A stretch of DNA of 64,000 nt from Gloeothece verrucosa PCC 7822 (GTDB taxonomy: Bacteria; Cyanobacteriota; Cyanobacteriia; Cyanobacteriales; Microcystaceae). The stretch lies in NCBI RefSeq assembly GCF_000147335.1, contig NC_014533.1, positions 434,001-498,000 on the forward strand, written 5' to 3'. Numbering within the stretch: position 1 is the stretch's first letter; each line of letters starts with the position of its first letter. A program made the position numbers and the translations under genes. Below the pieces are notes generated by a model. That model had not been told where the DNA came from. It worked only from the letters and a program-made list of their open reading frames with translations, and did not search any database. Positions 53,679-62,921 of this stretch are shown here, piece by piece.

Positions 53679-54993
53679 GTTTCCAACTATTCCTATTTAA
53701 CCCAATAGGTAGGGGCTATTTGGGGGGCTGAATCTCAAGCTCCTCAATGATAGGTTTCCAACTATTCCTATTTAACCCAATAGGTAGGGGTTTTGCCATA
53801 ACAGATAAACTCTTTGAAAGGAATCAAGGGGGTTTCCAACTATTCCTATTTAACCCAATAGGTAGGGTTCAGAACAAATTTAATGGTTTAAAAAATTCAA
53901 TCATCAAAGTTTCCAACTATTCCTATTTAACCCAATAGGTAGGGAATATATGTTAAGCGAGCTTGCAACGCTTATGAACTGTTTCCAACTATTCCTATTT
54001 AACCCAATAGGTAGGGGTAATTTTCAGGAGGGCTTACACAGAGTTTACTAACCCTGTTTCCAACTATTCCTATTTAACCCAATAGGTAGGGCTCTAACAG
54101 CGTCGCCGATTTCTTGTTGCTGTTCTTGTTTCCAACTATTCCTATTTAACCCAATAGGTAGGGATTATGATGTAGCCAAATGCGGAGCTACTTTAACTTG
54201 GAGTTTCCAACTATTCCTATTTAACCCAATAGGTAGGGTAGAGCCAAATCAGCAATGATAAAGCATCCATCACCAGTTTCCAACTATTCCTATTTAACCC
54301 AATAGGTAGGGACCACTCCTAGAGGAAAGTATAAACAAGACGACGATCCCTGTTTCCAACTATTCCTATTTAACCCAATAGGTAGGGTTTTAAAAAAAAG
54401 TGCAGTAAACTAAAGCTATTGGTGTTTCCAACTATTCCTATTTAACCCAATAGGTAGGGCTGCATATTCCTCCCACCCACAACGAAGCAGACCAGAGTGG
54501 TTTCCAACTATTCCTATTTAACCCAATAGGTAGGGAATCTATTAGCTAATCCTCATGTAACTGTTGTTATGATTCTCGTTTCCAACTATTCCTATTTAAC
54601 CCAATAGGTAGGGTGGTGACATCATCTACAACAAGACGAAGATTGATATCCTTCTGTTTCCAACTATTCCTATTTAACCCAATAGGTAGGGATTGATGGG
54701 CCATACTCAATCCATCCCCCCTGAATTGTTTCCAACTATTCCTATTTAACCCAATAGGTAGGGAGTCCTAATAATCGCAGAGACAACAAAATCAATGTTA
54801 GTCGCGGAGGTTTCCAACTATTCCTATTTAACCCAATAGGTAGGGTAGAAGATTTAGATCCGCTTGAGAATTTGGAAGCCGTTTTGTTTCCAACTATTCC
54901 TATTTAACCCAATAGGTAGGGGGACAGGTGGCTCTCGTCTTTAAGCTCAATGGTCGTGTTTCCAACTATTCCTATTTAACCCAATAGGTAGGG
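53679..54993 (-). CRISPR. CRISPR array: 18 repeats of 36 bp, 17 spacers
   Basis: Perfect repeats starting GTTTCCAACT and ending AATAGGTAGGG (+ strand) begin at 53679, 53754, 53832, 53909, 53981, 54056, 54128, 54203, 54276, 54352, 54424, 54500, 54578, 54656, 54728, 54810, 54886 and 54958. Spacers run 36-46 bp. The reverse strand reads CCCTACC to ATAGTTGGAAAC, a 3' end typical of type III and I-D cyanobacterial repeats, so transcription is probably on the - strand away from cas1/cas2. All repeats appear identical, including both terminal ones. Confidence 0.98.
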
Positions 54994-55190
54994 GGCTGCC
55001 CACAGAACCTTTATAGCATTTGGCTTCTAGACCCCGTTTGCGAACCACACCCTAAATTGTACCACAGATCCCGAATAACTGCCCGCTCAAGAAGGCTCAA
55101 ACCCTTACCAGGCTTATAGTCGACCGAGAAAATGAAACAATAGGTATTTCAGGGATTTTTGGAGTCAGTCGCCAACCGATGATACAAAAC
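54994..55190 (-). promoter_or_regulatory. Probable CRISPR leader
   Basis: The 197 bp between cas2 and the first repeat on the - strand. By repeat orientation this is the leader-proximal side and should hold the array promoter and integration signals. No specific motif assigned. Confidence 0.6.
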
Positions 55191-55469
55191 TCAGACAATA
55201 GTAGAACCAGCCGCCTTAGTAATAGGAGGCCCACCCCATACCTCAACTTGTTGAAACGTATGTTCCGAAACCGGATAAAATCGTACTTTATCCTCATCTT
55301 CCTTAATTCTCTTGCGGAGTCTTTGGCGTAACTTTTCATACTTAGCTTTATTAAGAACACACTCAAAAACCGAATACTGAACCCGTTCACCATATCCCTC
55401 TAATAAATCAGAGACTTTTTTTCGTCTGCGATCGCAAGGAATATCATAAGTAATAACATAAAATCGCAT
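55191..55469 (-). CDS. cas2: CRISPR-associated endoribonuclease/adaptor Cas2
   Basis: 92 residues with the Cas2 N-terminus MRFYVITYDIPCDRRRKKVS (Asp9 at the metal position) and the C-terminal strand VRFYPVSEHTFQQVEVWGG. Cas2 dimers bridge Cas1 dimers to integrate spacers. It lies 125 bp downstream of cas1 on the same strand, and the array leader follows directly. Full length, intact. Confidence 0.95.
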   Translation of the reverse strand: MRFYVITYDIPCDRRRKKVSDLLEGYGERVQYSVFECVLNKAKYEKLRQRLRKRIKEDEDKVRFYPVSEHTFQQVEVWGGPPITKAAGSTIV

Positions 55470-55594
55470 AAGTACCCAAATAAAGAATAGCTCTGCGCCT
55501 GAACAATGTCTTAAAAAAAGTCAACAGCCTGAAAGCAGCCTCTTCTCTAAGACGCAACTAAAAACACACTTAACTTTAATAACTGTCCACCTAC

Positions 55595-56584
55595 TTAGCG
55601 AATTAGATAAGGTTGATATCCATAAGCCGGTGAATAAATAAACTGCTTAAAGTGTTTTACCTGCTGCATTAGCAAATCCCAACGCGGCTGTTTATCTTTT
55701 TCATCAGTAGAAATTTTTTCCTCCATACGCCCAACAAAAGCATTTAAAAATTTCTTTCGTCCAGAATTATTTAAAAAACACCCTCCATCTCGATATTCAA
55801 AATCGCCAAGATTAATCATTCCTCGATTAATTAATGATAAAACTAAAGAGTCAACAATAGGAGCGCGAAACTCCTCTATTAAATCGGATGCTAAAGCCGC
55901 ATGACGTTCACTTCCCTGATGAAGACAAGCCGCATAAGGATCAAGCCCAACCAATTCAATTAAAGTTAAGAGATGATTCCATAATATTTGATAACCAAAA
56001 CTGAGCATCGCATTAACTTCATTCCCCGGAGGTTGCTTAGAACGTGCCATAAAAACAAAATCTGGATTTGATAAAAGTTGTCCAAAAGCCGAAAAATAAC
56101 TAGCGGCTCCTGCCCCCTCATAACCCATTAATTGCTCTAACTTATTGCTTTTGTTGCTTTGTTCAATCAAATAATCTAGCGTTTTAATCGTTAAACTCAG
56201 TATTTCTAAATCTTTACGTCGTTGCTGGCGTAAAAGAAGGACTCTACTATTTTTTAACTTAGCTTGAACGATAGAACGAGCTACTATAAAGCGTTCAGCA
56301 AAAGCCAGTTCTTGTTGATAACGTGCCAATTGCCGATAACCCTTTTCTATAGACTTAATTCGTCCATAGCAATATCCCATGCGTGATAGATAAGCTATAG
56401 GAATATTTTGCCATAAGCAGGCACGAATGGCTTGTGTTGTGATTTGAGATTTACCAAAAATAAGAATCTGTTCTAATAAAGGTAATTGAACTTCTGCGAT
56501 TAGTTTTTCTTTAAACTTAACCAATAAAAGCTCTTGTTTTAGACAAACATAACAACCTTGTTGAGAAACATAAAGTGTTTTCAT
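55595..56584 (-). CDS. cas1: CRISPR-associated integrase Cas1
   Basis: 329 residues from the ATG at 56584 (a TTG lies 6 bp upstream). N-terminal beta domain (KTLYVSQQGCYVCLKQE) and C-terminal helical domain with the metal residues: Glu in LMGYEGAGAASYF, His in CLHQGSERHAALASDL and Glu/Asp in IEEFRAPIVD. Integrates new spacers next to the leader together with Cas2. The type-specific clade cannot be fixed by eye. Transcribed toward cas2 and the array, with csx18 upstream. Confidence 0.96.
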   Translation of the reverse strand: MKTLYVSQQGCYVCLKQELLLVKFKEKLIAEVQLPLLEQILIFGKSQITTQAIRACLWQNIPIAYLSRMGYCYGRIKSIEKGYRQLARYQQELAFAERFIVARSIVQAKLKNSRVLLLRQQRRKDLEILSLTIKTLDYLIEQSNKSNKLEQLMGYEGAGAASYFSAFGQLLSNPDFVFMARSKQPPGNEVNAMLSFGYQILWNHLLTLIELVGLDPYAACLHQGSERHAALASDLIEEFRAPIVDSLVLSLINRGMINLGDFEYRDGGCFLNNSGRKKFLNAFVGRMEEKISTDEKDKQPRWDLLMQQVKHFKQFIYSPAYGYQPYLIR

Positions 56585-56824
56585 ACACAAGTATAGCTCA
56601 ATATTTTTTAAACAATTTTACTTTTTTGATGTTGATTGACTGGGGTGCTGAACGAGTTCCCCACTAATATACTTAACTCTGAGTAAGTTACAAAATACTC
56701 TCTGATGCATTAAGGTGCGGAGCAAAACTTATATTTTTATTATTAAAATTATTCCCGCACCTTTAGGTTAGACTTCTCCAAAAACTCAACTAAACCTGTG
56801 TCTGGTGTTGGGTTCGTTCTTCAA

Positions 56825-57112
56825 TTAATAATCTTTGTATTCTTCTATTTCGCGTTGCCGGCGAGAGTGAATTAAATACTCTTGTCTGTTACCAGAAGAC
56901 AAATGTTGATGATGGGAAGGAGCTAATAACCAACTCACTACCCAATCCCCAACTAAACCAACGGCAAAAGAAGAAACTGTCACTAGAACCGTATTAATAA
57001 TAACCGCAGCAAGACCTAAAGGCGCAATCAGAAGAATGGCCAAAGTTATTGCTCCAGTGGCGCTTGATACTGCTATATTTCTTACACAAGCGGCTCGCTT
57101 TGTTAGATACAT
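56825..57112 (-). CDS. csx18: CRISPR-associated protein Csx18 (likely)
   Basis: 95 residues starting MYLTKRAACVRNIAVSSATG, with a hydrophobic hairpin (ITLAILLIAPLGLAAVIINTVLVTVSSFAVGLVGDWVVSWLL) followed by a charged, hydrophilic tail. This matches the recalled pattern of Csx18, a small membrane protein found beside cyanobacterial cas1/cas2 modules of type III association. Same strand as cas1, 241 bp upstream of it. Its function is not established; a membrane role in type III immunity has been suggested for its class. Confidence 0.6.
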   Translation of the reverse strand: MYLTKRAACVRNIAVSSATGAITLAILLIAPLGLAAVIINTVLVTVSSFAVGLVGDWVVSWLLAPSHHQHLSSGNRQEYLIHSRRQREIEEYKDY

Positions 57113-57793
57113 AATTTATCCCTTTTTTAATTTAACAAATTTATGAGTCTCATTGAAAGAGCTAGGTCTACATTAACGATTTATCATAATATTGATTGGC
57201 TATGGATCACTACAAAGCCAACTGAACATTTTCCTAAAAAATTTTTTTATTTAATATTAAGAAAAATAAATTTTATTTGACAATTTAAAATTTATAGATA
57301 ATGTCTTGGTAAATGACACATCCAACTTTTGCTTTATCCTGAGCAAGACTCAAGCATTTCTTACCTAGAACCCAGGTAAGAGCGTCCCTACAAAGTTAAC
57401 TTGAGTTTTGTCTACTTATAGTTAATTGCTTTGATAATGATAATTGTCGTGCGGCTTAGGCATTCAGGCATTCATGTATTTGCCGTTGATTAAATGTTCC
57501 GTCTCCTAAATTTTCACTCTTTTCAAAAATTATCTGTTCATAAAATTGTTGAAAAAACTCTTATTAACCATGTTTATTGAATATAGGAGAAAGTCAAAAA
57601 GCGGCTGAGGGCATTTTAAAAGCCTATCATCTTTCCCCGAAAGATAAACAAATTGATCAGGCATTATGCAAAATTTTCTTGACTGCGGCGAAATGATCAA
57701 AGCTGACTTAATAATTAGCGGCACAATTAACTTAGAGCCGAAACAAAAAATAGGTTACAATTGTATTAACCAGAACCACCCAGTACATTAGCG
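57113..57793. other. Gap upstream of the GAF gene with a possible gene remnant
   Basis: AT-rich; no complete gene. On the + strand, codons at about 57583-57696 read IGESQKAAEGILKAYHLSPK and so on to a stop, with a stop codon just upstream and a shifted frame before it, which looks like the end of a decayed gene. No family is recognised. The remainder shows nothing. Confidence 0.35.
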
Positions 57794-58993
57794 ATGCCTT
57801 TATTAACCCGTGAAATATTGGAAGCAGGCCGACTATATAGATCCACTGGTGCTATCTCAACAAAATTATTACGTCAAGAAGTATATCGCGCTTGGGAAAG
57901 GTCCCATTTGCTAGGTGCTAACCCTCGTGCTATGCAGGCAGAAAAGTTATCCTCTTTGGACCTTGACCGTTTATTAAACAAAGAAAGCCCATTAATTCAA
58001 GCTGTTCGTCCTTATGCACAAATTTTAGCCCAAGCTGCCGGCAAGGAACCCCACGCAGTTTTATTGAGCGATTGCCATGCGGTTTTATTAGATTTATGGG
58101 GAGATAAGGACATGGTACAATCAAAATCATTTCCTCAGCCGGGGTCGTTATTGTCCGAAGAGGTAGCGGGAGCTAATGGTATTGGTACTCCTTTAGCCGA
58201 AGGAACTTATAGCCAAATTGTCACAGCCGAGCATTTTATTGATGGGTTTTATCCCTTTACTTGTTTGGGAATGCCTGTGCGAAACTTAAAACAAGAAATT
58301 GTCGGTGTCTTGAATATTTCGCTACAATCTCCTGAGCATAGTCAAAAATTTAAAGAACTCTTACTCTGTGCTTCAGCCGGTGTTGAAGCAGAACTAATTT
58401 TAGGCAATTTAGAAGCGGCTCTTAGCCAAGTTAAAGCCGCCCGTCCTGATGATTATGAAGTCTTAGAAAAACTGCGCCAAGACCTTGTTCAAACTCATCA
58501 CGCAGCACGTTTACGGATGGATTTTAGCTCTCGATTGATAGCCACTAATCGAATAGATTATGCTCAACAATTATTACAACAGGCAGAGCAATCAATTGCC
58601 ATATTTCGTCATCGTTCTTATTTTTGGTACTCCTTAGCTTCATCAGAAAGAGATAGTATTAAATCTATATTCCTGATGGATACCATTCTGACTTTAGTTA
58701 AGCTATTATCCACTGAGGCTACCATTCGTCAAGTGGAAGTCATTACCCCTTCTTTTAACGAAGAAATTAAGATAACAGTATTTGAAAAAAAATTTTTACG
58801 AAAACTTCTGCGTTATTTTCTTGCAGCCTTTGAAAAAGCCGGAGCCAAAGGCATATTAATGTTAGAAATTAGAAAAAAATTTGCGACAAAATTTGTTCAG
58901 ATAAATTTTATAGTTATGCCAGGTAATAACAATTTTTCTTCAAATCCTATTGTCTCTAGCCTAACCGTACCTATCAATAAATCAAATCAATAA
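57794..58993 (+). CDS. GAF-domain protein, AcoR-like N-terminus, no AAA+ or HTH
   Basis: Residues 1-200 resemble the N-terminal half of AcoR-type activators: REILEAGRLYRSTGAIST, RAWERSHLLGANPRAMQAEK, then a GAF domain (VAGANGIGTPLAEGTYSQIV, GMPVRNLKQEIVGVLNISL). The usual AAA+ and Fis HTH parts are absent. Residues 240-399 form a helical region (DLVQTHHAARLRMDFSSR) and an ATPase-like sheet (KILMLEIRKK-type GILMLEIRKKF) in which the N and G boxes of histidine kinases are missing, so it is probably a degenerate sensor domain. Likely a small-molecule or redox sensor without its own output. Downstream is repeat A. Confidence 0.75.
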   Translation: MPLLTREILEAGRLYRSTGAISTKLLRQEVYRAWERSHLLGANPRAMQAEKLSSLDLDRLLNKESPLIQAVRPYAQILAQAAGKEPHAVLLSDCHAVLLDLWGDKDMVQSKSFPQPGSLLSEEVAGANGIGTPLAEGTYSQIVTAEHFIDGFYPFTCLGMPVRNLKQEIVGVLNISLQSPEHSQKFKELLLCASAGVEAELILGNLEAALSQVKAARPDDYEVLEKLRQDLVQTHHAARLRMDFSSRLIATNRIDYAQQLLQQAEQSIAIFRHRSYFWYSLASSERDSIKSIFLMDTILTLVKLLSTEATIRQVEVITPSFNEEIKITVFEKKFLRKLLRYFLAAFEKAGAKGILMLEIRKKFATKFVQINFIVMPGNNNFSSNPIVSSLTVPINKSNQ

Positions 58994-59027
58994 TATATTT
59001 AATAGTCAGATAGGGTTAGCTCAGATC

Positions 59028-59192
59028 GGCTCTCTCGTACTTGTGGTGATAAAAAAAGCTTCTTTATTGTAGGGTGGGTTAGGTGCGGGGAGAATTTTTA
59101 TAAGAAACGAATAAGTTTTCAGTCGCGCCGTAACCCTCCAGAGAGAATTTTGTATTATAATGAATATTTTTCCCCACGATGTCGAAAGAGCC
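59028..59192 (+). repeat. Repeat family A, complete copy 2
   Basis: 165 bp, GGCTCTCTCGTACTTGTGGT to CACGATGTCGAAAGAGCC, the same length as copy 1 and with the same GTAGGGTGGGTTAGG interior. Lies between the GAF gene and the radical SAM gene. Confidence 0.88.
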
Positions 59193-59217
59193 AATCTAAA
59201 AAACTTATCAGAGACTC

Positions 59218-60303
59218 TTATGTCCAATAAAGGAGTTGAGATGAAGGAAAACGTTGAGCAATTTCTTCAGTAAAAAATTGTTTCATCATTTTCATCTGTT
59301 CCGCTAAATAAACATATTTTGTTCCCCCAAATTTATTGTATTTAACACTTCGTCCTTTTTCATCGAGGTCTAATTTTGTCTTCGGATACCATTGTAGAAT
59401 CACTTCTTTAGATTTAGCTGTAAAACGATGAGTAATTAACTCAAATGTTAAATCACACTCAAAATCTAAAGCTTTCTCTATTTGTTCAAACAAACGCCTG
59501 TAATGTAATTGCCAATTATCGATCAACATGATTGGCGCAATCACTACACCTACTCGATAACCTCCTCCTCCCTCACTCTGGGGTAAAGCTAATTTTCGTA
59601 ACGCTTTTAATCTTGCTTCGACGCTTGCTGTTCCCGCTTCAAAACTCCTCGATACTGGTGCGGCATTAATAGAAACTCGAATGCGGGTTTGTCCATTATG
59701 CGGCAACGATATTAATGGAGAGATCTCATCAAATTTTGTCACTACTCTTAGGTTAGCTGCCGGCATAGTCCCAAAATAGCGAATACATTCCGATAAGCTC
59801 CCTGTTAAATGCTCAAGGGCTAAGGGATCTGTATAACAACTGACTTCAAAACTGGTGTCTGAATTAGGTTGACAATAAGAACTCAAATTATTGAGAATTT
59901 CTGGTAAATTAGCATAAACACGAATTAACGGCGCTCCTGTGAGACTACCAGCTAAATAGCAGTATTGACAGTGAGCAGGACATCCTTGAGCAATGTGAAA
60001 TTGCCAATCAGCAGAGGGGGGAACAGGATTTAATTTTAGCGAGCTTGATGGTGCTGTAACGACGGCTAAGGTGGTTTTTGCCTGACGATAAATTTCCCGC
60101 TCGTCGAGTCCTTTAAATATATTGATACGATTAGAGGACAATTCTTCTATGGGTAAATTGAGGGCCACCATTCTTTGATGAATTTGTTGACCTGTTGGGG
60201 TATTTAATGCACTGGGTGTAAATAAGACTCGCTTTGGATACCATAAGCGGGGAGAATCAAAAGAAGGACTAGCTGTACTAGAATCGCCGATGATTGCTGA
60301 CAC
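59218..60303 (-). CDS. Radical SAM protein of the spore photoproduct lyase family
   Basis: 361 residues. The [4Fe-4S] ligands Cys108, Cys112 and Cys115 (CPAHCQYCYL) form the CxxxCxxC motif; Cys156 in SCYTDPLALEHLTG aligns with the hydrogen-donor Cys of Bacillus spore photoproduct lyase. VTKFDEIS, RIRVSINAAPVSRSFEAGT and DLTFELITHRFT also follow that family. In spore formers it repairs the thymine dimer called spore photoproduct; cyanobacteria make no such spores, so the substrate is open, DNA photolesion repair being the natural guess. The start is GTG at 60303; no in-frame ATG lies close upstream. Followed by repeat A. Confidence 0.9.
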   Translation of the reverse strand: MSAIIGDSSTASPSFDSPRLWYPKRVLFTPSALNTPTGQQIHQRMVALNLPIEELSSNRINIFKGLDEREIYRQAKTTLAVVTAPSSSLKLNPVPPSADWQFHIAQGCPAHCQYCYLAGSLTGAPLIRVYANLPEILNNLSSYCQPNSDTSFEVSCYTDPLALEHLTGSLSECIRYFGTMPAANLRVVTKFDEISPLISLPHNGQTRIRVSINAAPVSRSFEAGTASVEARLKALRKLALPQSEGGGGYRVGVVIAPIMLIDNWQLHYRRLFEQIEKALDFECDLTFELITHRFTAKSKEVILQWYPKTKLDLDEKGRSVKYNKFGGTKYVYLAEQMKMMKQFFTEEIAQRFPSSQLLYWT

Positions 60304-60453
60304 GGGTAAAATGTTTCTTGTCGATTGCTGTAATCATTTTAACGTCAGCTTTGTGGCGTTAGTCTCCAAAAAGAGAGCCTGTTTTCTTCCTATTTTTACC
60401 GTAATTACCGCCTGATGGTTTTAGGTTAATATAATCTCACGTTACCTTAACAG

Positions 60454-61050
60454 TTAAAAAATTGCTCCTTCGGTTTTGCCATGTTGTGTTTGTTGATCAT
60501 AATTTATATCTGCTTGATTGTATTTTTTTATAATGTTGTGGGCCGTTTGATTGGCGTTTGCCTCTAGTTGACGGCAAGTAGAACTAGGAGGTAAATTTTT
60601 TAAAGTTTTCAGTATGGACTGTCCTGCTAGTACACCATGTCGTTGATGATTTTCTTCATGTTGCCGTAACGCTTGACTAAATTGATTCCATTTTATCCGC
60701 AGCGAATTGGGCGTATTTGAGGGCATCTGCCAAGCTGGTAAGGTAATGGTGACAGTGGTTTTAATAACCACTTGTGTGATTTTACATTGCTGCTGTTCTT
60801 CTTGATAATTATAATTCCACTGTACATACCAATGAGTGAAAGCCGCATAGCGTTTTCCTTCTTTTTCAGACACAATCCCTCTTGTTCTCAATGACTCTCG
60901 AATTTCCTGAACCCCTTTTCCATAAATGGGATAATAATTAACTTTAACTGTCACGTTTAAATTATTAGGGTTTAACTGTTTAGTGGCTTGGATCTCCCCC
61001 ATCTCAGTAATTCCTAATAAACTGACCATGAATAGGCTGAAACATTTCAT
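60454..61050 (-). CDS. DUF922 exported putative Zn peptidase
   Basis: Short signal peptide (MKCFSLFMVSLLGITEM), then a DUF922 domain: TLNVTVKVNYYPIYG, AFTHWYVQWNYNY, ITLPAWQMPSNTPNSLR. The HEENHQRHG motif (HExxH) supports a metal-binding site, typical of this family. No third ligand is assigned. Single gene; the upstream 128-aa gene lies 48 bp away on the same strand. Confidence 0.82.
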   Translation of the reverse strand: MKCFSLFMVSLLGITEMGEIQATKQLNPNNLNVTVKVNYYPIYGKGVQEIRESLRTRGIVSEKEGKRYAAFTHWYVQWNYNYQEEQQQCKITQVVIKTTVTITLPAWQMPSNTPNSLRIKWNQFSQALRQHEENHQRHGVLAGQSILKTLKNLPPSSTCRQLEANANQTAHNIIKKYNQADINYDQQTQHGKTEGAIF

Positions 61051-61098
61051 GTGTTTTAAAAAAAATTATAGTTATTTTAAATCATTGATTTTTTAATT

Positions 61099-61485
61099 TT
61101 ACTTCCCATCCGGCTCGGTATCAAAAGTGTGTTTTTCTAAAATCCACTGAGCATAGCGACGAACGTGATCACGGCAGTCTTTACTACTTGATAATGCTGC
61201 CTCAAAAGAGCGTTTCTTATTCAAAAATAAAGCTAACCGCAATTCATCCTTGAATTGTTGAGCAAAGTTACCGCTCTTAAGGCGTTCGAGTATATGTTTA
61301 ACAAGTCTATCCCTCTGAGCTTGACTTAAGGTACAATGTTTAAGACGACGACACATCAAAGCACGAACACGACCATAACCAGCCTGCTTGCTATCAGCTT
61401 CGATGAATTTAATACTAAATTCTATTGTTTCAGGATCATTTACTAAAAGTTTGTTAGTAAGGTCTATAAAATATTGATTCATCAA
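61099..61485 (-). CDS. Hypothetical protein, 128 aa
   Basis: A charged helical protein, MNQYFIDLTNKLLVNDPETI to EKHTFDTEPDGK, with an Arg/Lys-rich centre (RVRALMCRRLKHCTLSQAQRD). Resembles small cyanobacterial proteins of unknown function; no domain recognised. Precedes the DUF922 gene in the same direction, so the two may form an operon. Confidence 0.7.
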   Translation of the reverse strand: MMNQYFIDLTNKLLVNDPETIEFSIKFIEADSKQAGYGRVRALMCRRLKHCTLSQAQRDRLVKHILERLKSGNFAQQFKDELRLALFLNKKRSFEAALSSSKDCRDHVRRYAQWILEKHTFDTEPDGK

Positions 61486-61904
61486 TTTTCTCTTATTTAA
61501 TTAATTTTACCTAAGTCCCTGGACATATATAAACCTTTCTGTATTAAAAAATGTAAAACTTTTATTTAAGTAATCAAGCCGCTCAACACATCAGTCCGAA
61601 CAATCTAAGACTCAGCTACAGCCAAACCCAAAAATCTCTATGTGGCTCAATCTGATCTTCGGTCGACTAAGTATTTTTCCTGGTCAGATTTAGCCGCTTG
61701 TGTTGTGTATTTGTTTTCTTTTCTGGCCAATTGTGAACAAATGAGCTTTAATAACATTTCCCTCTTCCTGGCGGAGTAGTTACTTAATTAAATACTAAAG
61801 ACCGTAAACTCAAAAGTAGAAATGACCTATAATAACACTTATTAGACATTCGCCTTAATTGATTATCCTGATTTCTTTCTACCCCATTAACCCTCTTGAA
61901 AAAA
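61486..61904. other. Divergent gap with a C-family repeat fragment
   Basis: Between the 128-aa gene and the recombinase gene. TAAGTCCCTGGACATATATA to AAAAAATGTAAAACTTTTA (61511-61563) is a partial family C repeat. No other gene or operator is clear. Confidence 0.5.
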
Positions 61905-62921
61905 ATGCTCTCCTTTTTTCCTACTCCCCCAGATGAAACCGGTTCCCTTTTTGATCCTATAGAACACCTGAATATTGCTAATGGGAACCCTGCTGATGAC
62001 ACGCTGAAAACCTACTCGGCTGCCCTCAAGCAGTTTTTGACTTGGTGCAAAATTAAGGCCATTTCTCCTATGTGTGCTACAGAGGGCACAATTTGTTCAT
62101 ATAGGCAGTATTTGCTCAAAACTAAAAAGTATAAACCCGCTTCCGTGGCCTTAAAATTAACGGTGGTGCGCCGCTTCTATACCATGGCCACCAAACAAGG
62201 ATTCATCGCGGCTAATCCGGCTACCGATGTTAAACCCCCCACACAATCTTATGATCCAGCTACCCACAACAATTACCTGGACCTGACTGAGGCAAAACAA
62301 CTCATAGAAAGTTTGCCAAATGATGATTCTTTGCCTTCGCTGCGCGATCGCGCTCTGATCGAAATCATGGTATGGCAGGGATGTAGAACAGTTGAACTGT
62401 ATCGATTAAATGTCGGCGATATCATCAAAAGAAATGAGGATTTAGGATTAAATGTACAGGGGAAGCGTTCACGTCGGATTGTGCCTTTAACTCCAGATTT
62501 GGCTCAATTGCTGCAAAAATATCTCAAAGCTCGCAAAAAAGCCGGTGAAATTCTTAAAGCAGACACTCCTCTTTTTACATCTTTGACAAGAAACAAGGGT
62601 AGCCGCTTAACTCGTCGTTCAATAGCCAGAATTGTCGATAAGTATCTGAAAATTAACGGCTGGAAGAACAATAACCTAGACGAACATCAAGTTGATCATG
62701 ATGATTTTGATGATCTCTTTATTTGTTCACCGCGCAAATTGAGCGCTCATTCGTTACGTCATACCTGCGGGACACTGGCCTTGTGGGCTGGTGTATCTTT
62801 AAGGCAGGTACAGGATTTACTTGGACATCGTGATCCGGAAACCACAGCTTTATATGCTCATGCAGGAGATCGCTGGCGATATAATCCGGCTTTAGCGATA
62901 CGTAATGCTATGGGGGTTTGA
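61905..62921 (+). CDS. Tyrosine recombinase/phage-type integrase
   Basis: N-terminal SAM-like arm/core-binding domain (about 30-110: TLKTYSAALKQFLTWCKI) and a C-terminal catalytic domain with the residues of tyrosine recombinases: Arg164 (WQGCRTVELYRL), Lys190, His285-x-x-Arg288 (SAHSLRHTCGT), His311 (LLGHRDPETT) and the nucleophile Tyr320 (TTALYAHAG), numbered from the TTG at 61896, three codons before the chosen ATG at 61905. Complete and probably active as a site-specific recombinase of the XerC/D type. No phage or plasmid genes surround it; attachment sites were not found. Confidence 0.93.
   Translation: MLSFFPTPPDETGSLFDPIEHLNIANGNPADDTLKTYSAALKQFLTWCKIKAISPMCATEGTICSYRQYLLKTKKYKPASVALKLTVVRRFYTMATKQGFIAANPATDVKPPTQSYDPATHNNYLDLTEAKQLIESLPNDDSLPSLRDRALIEIMVWQGCRTVELYRLNVGDIIKRNEDLGLNVQGKRSRRIVPLTPDLAQLLQKYLKARKKAGEILKADTPLFTSLTRNKGSRLTRRSIARIVDKYLKINGWKNNNLDEHQVDHDDFDDLFICSPRKLSAHSLRHTCGTLALWAGVSLRQVQDLLGHRDPETTALYAHAGDRWRYNPALAIRNAMGV

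Noticed and set aside
55595-57112. Search for Cas effector or interference genes near cas1/cas2.
   Set aside because: No frame in 52350-60303 resembles Cas3, Cas10, Cas9, Cas12 or Cmr/Csm proteins.
57143-57280. Short + strand frame starting MSLIERARSTLTIYHN.
   Set aside because: Short, no ribosome site, and no recognisable protein features.
61905-62921. Recombinase considered as marker of a prophage or genomic island.
   Set aside because: No phage structural genes, attachment site or tRNA lies nearby; a stand-alone recombinase is equally likely.
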